From Labyrinthula sp. Ha (lineage: Eukaryota > Sar > Bigyra > Labyrinthulida > Labyrinthulaceae), in NCBI GenBank assembly GCA_015227615.1, contig JAALGZ010000001.1, forward strand, positions 248,001 to 312,000: a DNA stretch of 64,000 nt, given 5' to 3'. The notes below the pieces were generated by a model. It was not told the DNA's origin. It made no database searches and was given only the letters and a program-made list of their open reading frames with translations. This document shows positions 11,701-23,467 of this stretch, in pieces. Each line of letters begins with the position of its first letter. The first letter of the stretch is position 1. The position numbers and the translations under genes are program-made.

Positions 11701-13109
11701 TTTTTGTTTAGTTTAACCACGAGTGAAAATAGCTTAATTTTATAGCTATCCTTGATTATTCCATCATATTATATTTTCAAGAAATTTCAGCTTTATGTTA
11801 TAATAATTAAGATAGCACAAACATTCGAGTATTATTGCTAAGATAGATCTATCTGCTTTCCCCGATTTAACTTTTGTTTCCTGTTTTTATGGAAAAGGAT
11901 ATAATTCTTAACAAATAAGAAGAAGCCATCGACGTAGAAAAACTATAAGTGGTTTCCTAGGAATATCATCTACTCGATAACGAAAAAGTAATAAACCCAT
12001 GTTTGTCCCATAAATATTTTGGTTTCTATTTTCTTCTTAGTTTTTAACTTGCCTCAATTGTGAAATGTGATCATACAATTTGGAAGTTTGATTCCTTCCC
12101 AATACTGTCAACTAAAAAGTACCAGTATGTTTTGCTATTTATATAAGCTAAGGATCGTGCTAAAAAAATTAAGATTATTGTAAATCTAGTTATAAAAAGG
12201 TAATTTGGTTGTCTTTTTCTTCACTGTCGAAACAGTTCTATAATATAGGAGGAAGACAAAAATAGACTGAGAAAGAGACCGCATAGAACTGTTTAATTTC
12301 CGCTGATTCAATCCTTAGTTAGCGAGGATAATCGATACCAAAGCCCATCATAGTTAACTTTGTTCTTAGCATGAGTAGTTTTTTTTGTTATAGAGATTTT
12401 TTCGTAAATAGGATGTTCTTTTCAGAATGGAGGCAAAGAATCACAAAAACTAAATTACCATTCTTTACTTAATTAAACATTTTACTTTTATTTACCCCTC
12501 ATTTCGCCTTCCTTCACCAAATTAAAAAACTACTATAGACACTCAGCTTATATTCTTGCAACTCTGTCAAAATCAGAAAAAGTTTTTCAAGAACTTTTTT
12601 GCACTAGCATCAAAATCTGAGTTTTTGTGAGAGTTCACAAATTAGTTTTATAGCTATGAAAACAATTTGGAGACATAATTCAACTTCCGGTTTTTCTCAT
12701 GCAAGAATAGCTGATTATCATAAATGATTGAATACTTTAGGGTTGAAATCAAGTTCTATTAGCAATAATTCTAATCTTAACTTCTAGGCGTGAGGAAATT
12801 CTGATTTCACCTTTTCTTCAATACAAATCTTTTGTTTTGCTCCAACTTTAATCCAACACCAAGATCAAACAGAAAAAAATAGATCATCTGTTTTATTTAA
12901 TGGCAATAAAGATTTAGTATATTATACTGTTTAAGAGAAAAAACGTATTGAAAAATAATAATTTTAACACAGTTTAGGCAATAGAGGTACCGAAAAAACT
13001 ATTGAAATGTAGAAGACTTAGTAATTTCTTTAGTTACCTCTAGTTTTGAAAAAAGAGGGAATGAGTTGCTTTAACTTGCATTAATTTAACTATTAATTTT
13101 AAACTATGT
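5726..13109. other. 7.4-kb gene-poor stretch
   Basis: I recognise no gene or RNA here. The 14-mer caattgcccaaaat lies at 5788-5801, 63 bp before the lectin start. A patch dense in TGAG/CTCA palindromes lies at about 7680-8060. Short AT dinucleotide runs occur near 8207. The reading frames at 8926-9156 and 9929-10234 look like chance frames in AT-rich DNA. Confidence 0.5.
7680..8060. repeat. TGAG/CTCA-rich palindromic patch
   Basis: In about 380 bp, TGAG, GAGT, ACTC or CTCA occur more than fifteen times, often as short inverted repeats: tgagttctcattgtgaactc near 7691, aactcaatgccatattgagt near 7758, and gagtttgagaatcttcaatt near 7981. I see no gene and no clear target duplication. It could be a decayed inverted-repeat element or a region able to form local hairpins. 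Confidence 0.3.
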
Positions 13110-13292
13110 TTAAATAGTTGCTAAAATAAATAAAGCCAAGAAGATTGTGAACTGTACAAGGAAGATGAACGGCGTGTCCAAGATAGAATCTCTTGGAACT
13201 AGATCGATCAAACCAGGTGTTTCGGCTGGAGGCCTCTGGGAAAATACGGTCATAGAAAACGTCAAGAATACAAGGAATAGATTTCTCAACAT
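13110..13292 (-). CDS. Possible small secreted or membrane protein
   Basis: A 60-residue reading frame. It opens with a good signal peptide (MLRNLFLVFLTFSMTVFSQ), continues with a short polar stretch (RPPAETPGLIDLVPRDSILD, residues 20-39), and ends in a hydrophobic helix with no tail (PFIFLVQFTIFLALFILATI). The form could be a small ER-membrane subunit or a GPI-anchored peptide. I do not recognise a family. It lies about 250 bp downstream of NAPRT on the same strand, in a stretch less AT-rich than the desert beside it. A chance frame cannot be excluded. Confidence 0.42.
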   Translation of the reverse strand: MLRNLFLVFLTFSMTVFSQRPPAETPGLIDLVPRDSILDTPFIFLVQFTIFLALFILATI

Positions 13293-13544
13293 GTTTATTT
13301 TTACTTCAGAAGTTATTGTTTGTTTTTTTGTTTTGTGTTTGTTCCCGAAAAAACAAGAAGTTGGTGCTGGGAACTATGCACCGAAGTTGAGTCACGACTC
13401 AAATATATTCCACTGAAGGGTTCATAATTATAAAGCATTTTATCTAAACTGACTCATGGTTCAAAAATTATGTAAGAGAAACACATATATTTAAATATAA
13501 GCATTCTAAAACGCAACTAAACCATTAGAAGATAAAACTAAAAT

Positions 13545-15323
13545 CTATTCTAGTTTTTTTACTCCATCAAAAACTTTGCTAGAAATATAAACATATCCGT
13601 GAGTTGTTTCATCTGTTTTCAAAAAGACCTCATCATTAAAAATAGATTTCGATCCCAACCCCTTAGAAAGATTTTCGCGAACCCTCTTTGCACAAGTATT
13701 CAACTCTTCTCTATCTACCACAGACTCAATCCCCTTTACAACTTTCATCAACTCATTTACTTCATATCCCTTATCTTTACTCATCTTTTCCATCTTTGGA
13801 TTCGAATCTAGCGGAAACTTAACGCAATGCATTTTTCCAACATCCTCACTTTGAGCTGCAATAACGTCTGCAACAAAATTTCCCCTATTCATAACCCTGA
13901 ACACTCTCTTAGACCCAGGAAGAGTCTGTTTTCCTTTCTCTTCACTCTTTTTAATTACAGCTTTTCCATCAAATTCAACTAATTTATAAACCATTCCCAA
14001 AGCAGGTTGTTGACTACAAGTTACTAATTGAGTACCAACTCCAAATCCATCAAAAGGTCCTTTTCCATTAGGCTGAAGAGCTGCAATTTTTTCTTCATCG
14101 AGATCATTACTTGCAAGAACAGAAAAATAAACATCTTTCACAGATTTTTCTACTTTTTTAAGTGCATCAAAAACTTTTCGTGCATGTTGAGCTTGATCTA
14201 GTAAGTCTCCAGAATCTAATCGGATTCCTTTCATCCCAGAAAAACCTAATTCATGCAAAGAAAGTGAAACAATTAAAAAATTTGGGATTCCACTTTCTTT
14301 TACACTATGAGTATCAACAAGTGCAACAAAATTTTCAGGGTAGATCATCGCGTAAGAAGTAAATGCAGCTAATTCAAACTGATTCCTCTTAATTTGAAAA
14401 GATGGTTTGCTTTTATAAAACTTTTCTACCTTTTGCTCATTTCTTTTTACAGCATCAAACATTTTTTTTTCAAATTCTCTCACAATTCCATTCATACAAC
14501 TCTTTCTCTGACTTCGTAAATCCTCTAATGTACATCCTTCAAAAGAACAAACAAATGCGTGAGCCATTGTTCCAGTCACTTTAATCTCAGGTTGACGCCC
14601 AGCACAAACTAATGAAGTACCGTCAAATCCACCCAAGTACGAATAATAAGCCGCTGAAATTGCTCCATCAGGTCCTTGAGCTCTTCTAGAACCAAACTCG
14701 AACAATTTCGTGTCTTTTCCAACTTGTCTTCTAATCCTTGCTGCATTTGTTGCGATTAACGAAGCGTAACCAACAAGATTTAAACAGACGGTTTCCAGAA
14801 ATTGACAAATCCAATACGGTCCTTGAATTGTAATTACTGGAACGTACGGGAAAACAATTGATCCTTCGGGTACGCTTTTAATTACAACCTTCTGGATGGA
14901 CCGCTTCAAGTCTTCATTGAAATTTTGCAGGAAATTGTTTACATGTATGTTTGTAATATGTTGTGGATCTGTTTTACTGCCGGTTTTTGGGATTTGGGAA
15001 CGCATTACGGTATGAAGATCTGCAAGATCGGCTTCTGTGAGATCATTTTGGATTGTTTCTACTACATCAAGAAATCGACTGAGTCCTGCAAATACCACAA
15101 ATTTTCCTTGAAAAGGTGCCTTTCGGAAATAAACGTCGAAATGAGCCATTTTTTCATTCCTTCGATGTGCGTGAGCTGCAGTTGACATTGTTAGTTCGTA
15201 TAAATCAGTGAAGAAAGCTGGAAAGCGGGGGAAAATAGGTGCTCGGTGAGACTGAGTATTGTTTGTATTCAATTTTCCACTATCCTTGGGGTTTTTCTGC
15301 TTGAATCCATTGTTTCTCTTCAT
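13545..15323 (-). CDS. NAPRT: Nicotinate phosphoribosyltransferase
   Basis: Encodes the first enzyme of the Preiss-Handler NAD salvage route: nicotinate plus PRPP and ATP give nicotinate mononucleotide. The 592-residue protein has no introns. The family motifs appear in order: FFTDLYELTMSTAAHAH (37-53), FEFGSRRAQGPDG (208-220) which helps bind the phosphoribosyl group, GTMAHAFV (251-258) with the active-site histidine at 255, GIRLDSGDLL (366-375), the ASNDLDEEKI strand, and GFGVGTQLVTC. The GTMAHAFV form is closer to animal and plant enzymes than to the GTxAHSWV seen in many bacteria. An extra ~35-residue basic, serine/asparagine-rich N-terminus makes it longer than the usual ~540 residues. 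It is probably cytosolic. The start is the first ATG, preceded by a long pyrimidine tract. Confidence 0.96.
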   Translation of the reverse strand: MKRNNGFKQKNPKDSGKLNTNNTQSHRAPIFPRFPAFFTDLYELTMSTAAHAHRRNEKMAHFDVYFRKAPFQGKFVVFAGLSRFLDVVETIQNDLTEADLADLHTVMRSQIPKTGSKTDPQHITNIHVNNFLQNFNEDLKRSIQKVVIKSVPEGSIVFPYVPVITIQGPYWICQFLETVCLNLVGYASLIATNAARIRRQVGKDTKLFEFGSRRAQGPDGAISAAYYSYLGGFDGTSLVCAGRQPEIKVTGTMAHAFVCSFEGCTLEDLRSQRKSCMNGIVREFEKKMFDAVKRNEQKVEKFYKSKPSFQIKRNQFELAAFTSYAMIYPENFVALVDTHSVKESGIPNFLIVSLSLHELGFSGMKGIRLDSGDLLDQAQHARKVFDALKKVEKSVKDVYFSVLASNDLDEEKIAALQPNGKGPFDGFGVGTQLVTCSQQPALGMVYKLVEFDGKAVIKKSEEKGKQTLPGSKRVFRVMNRGNFVADVIAAQSEDVGKMHCVKFPLDSNPKMEKMSKDKGYEVNELMKVVKGIESVVDREELNTCAKRVRENLSKGLGSKSIFNDEVFLKTDETTHGYVYISSKVFDGVKKLE

Positions 15324-18300
15324 TTTTATCTTCTTTTTTTTTTGGTATGTCCTGTTTAGATTTGTCCAGATTTTTGGAAGATGGCTAATAAAGCCATTTT
15401 GTGTCTAGTTTAGACATGATACAATTGTACCATATTATTTAATATGAGAACCAAGTACAAATATTTTGGACTTATTTAATATTCGATAAGACAAGAATAC
15501 AGGGATAAAAGAAAAATACGGAGTGCAAGAGAAAGAGAAAATATACGACTTGTACTTGAAGATAAGAAGCAGATAAAAGTATATAAGTAGTTGTAAGAAC
15601 TAAGGCTCTTAGTGTAATAGACAACAAAGAGTTCAGAAGGGTCCTGCTCCGAAATCGCGACCTTTTATCGAATGAAGACGGAATAGGGAAATAATAACTA
15701 ATAAAAAATACATTATTTGTTTTTTTTTAGGTTTGATAATGTAATTTATATACGTGAGTATGCTTATTTTCGCCTAAACAAAACACAACTCATAGACTGC
15801 TAGAAACAGTGGATGTACACGACTTGAGGATATTTCGTTAGCAGCCTTGAGACCACACCATTCCTCTGCCAACTGACATAGTCCAAACGGAAAAGAGCTC
15901 AATAACAGTAAAGGCGTGCTAAGAAGAGGAATTAGACTAGTATGTGTAACGGCGTTAGGCTTAGCTTGATCAGTTTTGCAGCTTCTTAGCCTTATACATA
16001 TTTGTGATTGCAGTTTTTCTTCCTTTTTTCAGAGTAGAAACAAATATTAACGGATAAATTGGAATTTATTTTTTCATGAAAATTCGGCGATTCCTCATAA
16101 ATAGGAGTTTAAGGTAGTTGTGTTGTTTAATCTCGGTAAAATAATAGTAACTAAATTAAACTATAAATTGATTGCTCTAGAGAAACCATAAAAGTAATGG
16201 TATTCAACTGTACATGTTGCTATCATCTCTGCTGAAGATGCGAACATGGTCTTGATACTTAGGCAGCAGGAAACTTGGTTATTAGCTATAAAGTTAATAT
16301 TCTAGCTTTCTTAAAGACATATAAATGCATAAGAGTATATTGTAAGAAAGATTTAGTATTTATGAAGTTTGGGGAAAGTTCAAGACTAAAATCTAGTTCA
16401 ACATTCTATTCTGGTTCTTTTCCTTACCCTACTGTCCTCAGTATTATTGGTTGACATGCTTCGGATTTTCTAAATATCATGAATCTATTTAGAAGAACAT
16501 GCCTTCATGGACTCTGATTTTAACAAAAAAGTTAAGGGCTCCCTATTTTTATCTATGTCAGTACCTATAAATAGTTAGAAAATATATAGACAATACCCTA
16601 GTTTGGTGCCGAAGAAGCTTTTAGGGGTATTGTAGTCAGTGTTTATTTTAATTGTTCAAGTAAGGGAGGTTTTTTTAGAAAAAAAGAAAAAATATTTTTG
16701 AAGCACATAACTTTACCTTCTAAGCTACTAAACAACACTCCCTTCTGCCTTTATTGAACTAAGCATCTCTATTGCGCAGTGAACCTACCCGAGGACAACT
16801 GATATACTCTAAAATTTGTAGAGATTTTGACCCTGTTTGTCTCCTTTTGGCTGAGCTGATGTAATTGGGCGTAATTCTTCACGGGGTCCTGAAGATTAGC
16901 CGTTTGCATTTTTTTCGGGACTTTACCCAGTACAGATTGCTTGGGTTAACAACCTTGATACTTTTTAATCAGTTCATCAGTCATAGATAAGGTTGTAGAG
17001 CTAGCTTCAAGCCACCAACATGCAAATCTTAGAAGTTAGTAGATATTTGGCTCCTTTTTCATAGCAGCAATTGTTATTGGATCTGCAGAAAACAAATACA
17101 AAACCATCTGCAAGTTACAAGAATATGTTACTTTTTGTAGCCGTAACCTTAACTTTTTTCTGTTTTAAGAAGAAAAACACAGATAGACTGTTGCTATTAA
17201 CCTCTTTCAGCGAGTACTAAACCCTACAGTCACTCTGATGAGAATACGTTAAATACATCTTTATATCCTCTCCCAAAGTTTTCAACTGATCGGTTACTCT
17301 GTCTCTTATTTTACTTACTTAGGATACCTTAAAATATGCATCTCAAGTTCTTGTATGTTAATTCAACCGCTACTAACTCTATGTTACAAAGCTATCTAAC
17401 GGTAGCCCTGGGCCTATTCTAGACTACTACAACTTAATATAATTAGAGCGATATCAATGGCTATGTGAAATCTCTTGGCCAACCCGACTTTTAATGTTTA
17501 AACTTTTGTATATGGACATGATAATGTTTATCATTCTTGATTCTGGAACAAAATGTAGTAGTCGTTTCTTCAACTTCGTATACGTTTCATCATTCATTAA
17601 CTGTCCAAGAAGTTCTTAAAAGGATAAATAAATATTTATGTATCTTAAATCTTTTGGCAAGCTAGGTATACCACAATTTACCATAACATCAACAGATTCC
17701 GCTGAGCATTACATTATATAAGACCTTGTGTCTTCCTAGACAAGCTGCGAGATATTTTTCAACATGATACTTACTACGCCCCTTTGCTACTAGTTAAAAC
17801 GCCAATAAGAATTGCTTCTCCGTATGACAAAGATTACCCCCCCCTGTTGTTCTTCCACCTCGTTATTTGAAAGAGCGGAGCTCGTAAGGTTTGGTGTTAA
17901 CAACAATTACATTTGGTTGGAAGCAGGGATTTCTTTTCTTTCAACGTATCCCAAGTTTGGAGGTATACAATATTATATCAACATCTCTTACTGTTGATCT
18001 TTCACCAAGTAGAAAGAACAATAAGATATTCTTAACTATAATTCTTTAAATTCTACAAGTTTTAAGTATTTCTTAGATTTCATAAAATTTTGCATAAATA
18101 CTTTGAGAACATGTATTTTAGTACTAGATTCATTTAATGGTACGAAATTGTCGACAACCTTGAATCTCGGTTTTTTGATTTGAGAAATGGGTTTAAACAC
18201 AGTAACTTTTCAGTTTTAACTAGGTGGAGAAATATTTCTAGTCAGATATAAGTCTTCTAATATTTATAGGAATATTAGCCGTTTTCTTCTGCAATGAACC

Positions 18301-21300
18301 ATGATATTTTTTCAACCACCCTGCGGAGAAACTTTCAAAGAACTGGGCTTTTACTGCCATCACATATTTAACAAATCTATTGTGTTAAACTAAAAATTAG
18401 TTTATGTCCCTTAGATGAAATACACATGATCAAAGAAGTTTATTTTTAGATATAGTCACCTCGTCGAAGACGAAAGAAGTGTACTTAAAAATGAAGTTCT
18501 AAATGAAACTCAGTAAGAATGAGTTGGAAATTATATCAACAATATTCAAATCGGATGTTTATTTCTTTAAAATTATATTTATATAATATATTTCTTTTTC
18601 TGGGTGGAGGTAAGAAGATTCCATAGTAAAGAATTCAATTGAACGAATAACTAAATCTGGTCCAAGCACAAACTGATTTCTCGTTGAATGTTTTGATATC
18701 ATTGGACAAAGAATTTCTAAGAATGGATATGTATCACAACTTTACATAAATTACAAATATCCGCCGTTAATAAACGAATTCATGGGTCATTCAATCTCCT
18801 CTGCAACTTGAAGCTATAAGAATATACAATGGTTTTTTACAATTTGAATTAATTCTACTTATTTCAAAGTACGTTACATGATAAATGATAGCTGTTGAGC
18901 TCGACTGCTTGGGTTAGATATCGCCATTCTCTGCTTTTAAAACTAGTTTTCCTCTTATTTTACCCTTTTTGGTTTCTTATTTATCTTTGTATCTTTGGTT
19001 ATTGAAAATTAAAAAAAAATGGTGGTGAAACTATAGTTTTACAACAGATCAAGCATTACATGCTCGCAAGAACCCCTCAGCCTCCTTCTATAGGTTTCCA
19101 TGTTTGAAGGCTTCCTAAAAAAGTTTAGCGAATGCGACCCCTCTACACCTATGGCCGACTCGAGATATTAACTCGACATTAACAAGGAGTTGGGTTTTGC
19201 TTCTAAAGACCAAACAAAAATCTGCAGAATTTTCTCGGTTAGCAAAAGAATCAAAGACTTTTTCGCCTATTATAATCACACTATTTATTCATCTAAACCA
19301 TACCCAAGTACCTCTGCAACATTTTTTATCTGTTATAATTGCCATGAAGTGAGTCTAACAAAATTCAACTATAAGTTCGAGTGCATAGGTGCCGTCAATG
19401 TTCCTGTGGTAATGTCTAAGCTGAATAGTATACACAGTAAACTGGCCTGTTGATAAGAGCAAGGTAATAACAGATGAGTTCGAAACATAAGAGGCTTAAT
19501 TATATTGGCAATAATATTGTAACGGGTGACAGAAGTTGGTATACCAGGACATAGAGCGATGTTTAAATCATAGACATGGTTAGGATTTGAGTACTAGTTA
19601 CGAATAACTACGAAAAGTTTATATTTAAGAAAATTAAAAGTTTCCGCTGCTGTGGAAATGTATTTTGATATTAATACTCATTTCTATTCCAATAATCCTA
19701 TTACTTAACCCGTTGGCTGAACAAATATACATATGCCGTATCTAATGATCCTATAAATCATACCGTAACGCTATATGTTTGCTCATATATATTATATATT
19801 TCGAACATTAGCTGGAATGAACAGATTTTTTCCCTATTCAGTAGTTGCGCACACGTATGGAAATACAAACTTACCTTTCTCGTAAAGCCAGGTGGGTGAA
19901 TAGCTAATGTAGAAATAATTTACTTCGAAATTGCCTTAGCCACTTTGTTGAACCAAGTAATACTAGTAGAAATAAAAATAGAAACCATCCCCCGTATTAT
20001 TCCATATATGTCACAGAACTTACCCCTAGCTAATATGTTACCATTAGACTACCCAAACTTGATTAACCCATGTAGGAGAAAATGACATCAATGTCACGAC
20101 GTTATAAATAAGACCAGCAAAAATAATTTAAACTGGTATCGAAAGAAAATACCTGTAATAAGTTTAACCAAATAAGGAAACTCGATGCATTTCTCATAAG
20201 TCAGTAATTGAGGATTTTTTCTCTAGCATTAAATGGAAGATCTTTTTTTCAGAGAGTTTTCTTGGTGAATATTCCAGTTCAAGGTATGTCAAGATGATTA
20301 GCTTAGCATTGTTTTTTACTAGTAAAGTATCTAATTAGATTTTTTTCCTAGAGCTGTGGATACAGGGCGCTAATATTCGATAGTTACATTGTTGATCCGA
20401 TGGGCACCGTATAGTCATACAAGAAAAGGTCTGCCTTAACCTCTCATGAAACAGTCCTGAATAAGAGAGAAGGATGAATTGACGTTCAAGTAAATCCGAT
20501 TAAGTTTTTATATGTTTACCATTGTTACAGTATAAACCAAAATTTATGTTGTGAGGCCCCACATTCTTTTTGTTTGATTTTAAGATTGACTACTACCAAA
20601 GAAAAACCAGTCTAGATTATTTCATTATGGGGTAAAAATTTCAAAGCAAATCCTTTTCACCCCGCTGCTTTAATGATCCTGAGTTTTTAGGAGCAGCACA
20701 AGCTGCTGGTCAATATTCAAATGGAAAATTGTAGCTCGACGAAAGTACAGGAAGGGCTACTTTCTTATATGTAGTGAATCTACATCCATACTCTTCAACC
20801 AGGTAAGGATGAGAAAATACAAATGATCTTTCGTATTTTGCTTTAAGAGGCTGTGATGAAATAAATTCTGGGCACTAGAGTATACATGTTCACGGTAAAT
20901 GGTTACGAGGGCTTGTGAGTATTGCGGATTAACATGGTTAAAGCTAAACACACAAAATTTCTAGAAAATTTTTCACAGCTCTTTACTAGAACAGAGAAAG
21001 TAGTAACAAATTGTGCTGTTCCCCAAATCGTAAGCTTGGTGCATAAAATGTTGTTCAAGTTCACAGTTATAAGATAATCAGTTCGAATGCTTTGCTACCT
21101 TAAATGAGCCACATTAGTTTAAGTTGAGCTCTAGGGTTAGTCCACATAAATCTTAGATGCAAGAACCTATTTGCGTGCATTGTAGATAGTATTGGAATAA
21201 GAGGAATTTATTAGATCAAATAAAGTGGTATACGCTGAAAAAAGTTTCAGCTTCTTTCAAATGTTTCTCGTGAAAGTTTATGAAACACCGAACACCTTAG

Positions 21301-21311
21301 GTGCAACGTAT
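15324..21311. other. 6-kb gene-poor stretch
   Basis: No recognisable gene, tRNA or repeat copy. A reading frame at 19190-19453 has a cysteine-containing end (FFICYNCHE) but no family likeness. The frames at 17812-17997 and 20757-20951 look like chance. Some AT-rich runs occur (for example 18565-18600), with no ordered structure that I can see. Confidence 0.5.
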
Positions 21312-23369
21312 TCACAATGGCTCTAGATGTCTAGGTTTTTTTCTTACAATTTTATGCTTGTGCAAATCAGATGATGAGATTAATTCATTTGCTGCTGGTT
21401 CTTCTTGAAGCTCGGCTTTCAGTTGCTTCACCGAAATATAGTCATTTTTACGTGGACTTAAACAAGGTGCACTTTGACTGTTCTGCAGCTCTGTTGACAT
21501 ATCAGTTTCTATCCGTAGCTGTGGTAAAGGAGCAACTTGATCTTTTCTAGTATTACACCTTGGGCACAAAACATTCTCAATATCGGGCAGATACCACATT
21601 CCATCACATTCATCCCACTCAGATAAAAGATAAATTCGTTCAGTTTCATAGACTGGAAGTATACATTCAATAATTTGTTCCAGTCGCTTGAATTCTCTAT
21701 TTTGTTCCATAATTGTTTGAAGCAGATCAGACCGCTCTTGTTCAAAGTCAGTTTTTAACTCCACGATTTGATTTGAGAAACCCTCTTCCTGTTTTCTAAG
21801 CTTCTTTTTCATCATTTTTAAAATGTGCTTTGTTTTTGTGTTGAAATCTTGCTCAAAAGAGGATTGACCAACAGCTTGGAGAGTGGAAGTTAAATCTTTA
21901 CTTAGTTCGTGATCTTCCGCTTCTTGATTTTGTGTAATTAAATTTTGTTCTTCTTGGGCTCGTATCTTTCTCTGGGCCGAGAGTTCAGCATTTTTTTTTT
22001 CTTTTTTCTCTTTGAATTCTAAGAGTTCTTGGGCTTTTGAGTTAGCTTCTGCAGCCATATCTTGATGAATTAATCGTGACTCCATTCTCTTTAACTGCAA
22101 CTGTAACTTTTCTTTCTTTTCTTTCTCTTCTTTAATCTGCTTGTCCTTTTCTTTTAGTTCATCTTCAAGATTAGTATGATTTTCATCGTCCTCATTAGTT
22201 TGCGGTTTTGTAAGTGGTGGTCCTTCCATTTTCATGTCTAATTGACGCTTCAAGTCTTTAATCTGCTGTTGATATTCTCGAAGCAGAGCATCAGTCGGAT
22301 CCTCGTTGATGACTGGTTTATTCTGTATACTTTTTGCCCTGTCCGCATATCGAAGTGTTGACATAGTTTCATCAAAGTTATAATCTGCTGGGCTTATGTT
22401 TGAAATCATTACCGTCTTCGTATTTCCTCCAAGGGAATCTTGAAGTAGACGCGTTAACTTAGATACCCTATAAGGAATAAAAATGTTGCTTGCGTTAGGT
22501 TTCTTTGCTTTTTCAACTAAAGCTGAGATAACGTTTCCCAAAGCTGATAAAGAAAGGTTGATTTTGCATCCTTCCTTCAATCGAGTTCCTGTAGCCGCTG
22601 TTTTAGTTTGTCTTTCGCTTCCAGCTAAATCGACAAGGTTTAATTTTCCCATCACAAGATGGTCTTTTCCATCTGTGTCCTTCTCATTTTTTTCAATGAC
22701 TATAGTGAAGATTGAATGGGACCTGGAAGATTGTGCATTCATTTTAGTTTCTCCAACACTACGTTTCTTGTTTCCTATTGCAAGGACTTCACGAAGATCA
22801 AGTTCATTCTCACAAGTATGATATGTTAGGCCCATCACTTCAACTAGCCCAGCAACTTCTTTGAGCTTTAGGTTCGAGTTCTCCTTTCTTGAACCTTCGT
22901 ATAACAGGTCGCGAATTTCCTCATTGTAAATTTCAAGGAAAGAGGCTCTTACAAGGAATTCAATGCTATTTCCCCCAGCTTCGTGTAATCTTAGCCTGAT
23001 ACCCTTAAATATATGCTCAAACGAGTTAGGAATGATCCCTTGCAGTTCTGGAGTATTTTCTCCAATCATAGACCATGTTTTTCCAGCTCCGGTTTGCCCA
23101 TAGGAAAATATAGTGCCATTAAAACCATCGATTACATTTTCAACCAGTGGGAAAGCAATATCGTCGTATATTTGTTTCTGCTCAGCTGTCTCATCGTACA
23201 CTTGATCGAAACTAAACGTCTTGTACTTGCCTAACGCAGACTCTCCTTTGTTCTCGATGGTTACCTGACCCATATCCCGATTCATTTTAACAATAGAGTC
23301 TCTGTTCTCTGCTACTTCTTTCTTATTCTTTGGTCGGCATCTGACTACAACTTTGATGCTTTCACTCAT
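21312..23369 (-). CDS. Kinesin-2 motor (KIF3/KIF17 type)
   Basis: A 685-residue plus-end microtubule motor of the kinesin-2 family, which drives anterograde intraflagellar transport. The N-terminal motor domain (about 4-350) has the P-loop GQTGAGKT (91-98), switch I NAQSSRSHS (211-219), switch II DLAGSE (247-252) and the microtubule-binding YRVSKLTRLLQDSLGG (300-315). The neck NKPVINEDPTDALLREYQQQI (from 350) is the kinesin-2 signature and is closest to homodimeric KIF17/OSM-3. Coiled coil fills about 365-590. The tail PVYETERIYLLSEWDECDGM with a following CPRC pair resembles the kinesin-II C-terminal acidic/tryptophan region. It has no introns and ends with TGA. It implies a cilium or flagellum. 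It shares a 98-bp intergenic promoter with RFT1. Confidence 0.95.
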   Translation of the reverse strand: MSESIKVVVRCRPKNKKEVAENRDSIVKMNRDMGQVTIENKGESALGKYKTFSFDQVYDETAEQKQIYDDIAFPLVENVIDGFNGTIFSYGQTGAGKTWSMIGENTPELQGIIPNSFEHIFKGIRLRLHEAGGNSIEFLVRASFLEIYNEEIRDLLYEGSRKENSNLKLKEVAGLVEVMGLTYHTCENELDLREVLAIGNKKRSVGETKMNAQSSRSHSIFTIVIEKNEKDTDGKDHLVMGKLNLVDLAGSERQTKTAATGTRLKEGCKINLSLSALGNVISALVEKAKKPNASNIFIPYRVSKLTRLLQDSLGGNTKTVMISNISPADYNFDETMSTLRYADRAKSIQNKPVINEDPTDALLREYQQQIKDLKRQLDMKMEGPPLTKPQTNEDDENHTNLEDELKEKDKQIKEEKEKKEKLQLQLKRMESRLIHQDMAAEANSKAQELLEFKEKKEKKNAELSAQRKIRAQEEQNLITQNQEAEDHELSKDLTSTLQAVGQSSFEQDFNTKTKHILKMMKKKLRKQEEGFSNQIVELKTDFEQERSDLLQTIMEQNREFKRLEQIIECILPVYETERIYLLSEWDECDGMWYLPDIENVLCPRCNTRKDQVAPLPQLRIETDMSTELQNSQSAPCLSPRKNDYISVKQLKAELQEEPAANELISSSDLHKHKIVRKKPRHLEPL

Positions 23370-23467
23370 CGAATGATTTAAAGATCGCTAATCTAAACAG
23401 AACGGTTAACATTTCTGGATTCTCTAATACACATCTGGTAATGCGATATTGACTTCAACAACATAAA
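23370..23467. promoter_or_regulatory. 98-bp bidirectional kinesin-2/RFT1 intergenic region
   Basis: The two start codons diverge across 98 bp, so both promoters must lie here or overlap the genes. I see no GGCCCA motif and no CCAAT box, which distinguishes it from the LYR/SNF7 and OSCP/IBA57 gaps. The compactness is seen; the regulatory role is inferred. Confidence 0.45.

Noticed and set aside
13599-15185. Several plus-strand open frames across the NAPRT gene
   Set aside because: They are antisense shadows of the well-conserved NAPRT reading frame.
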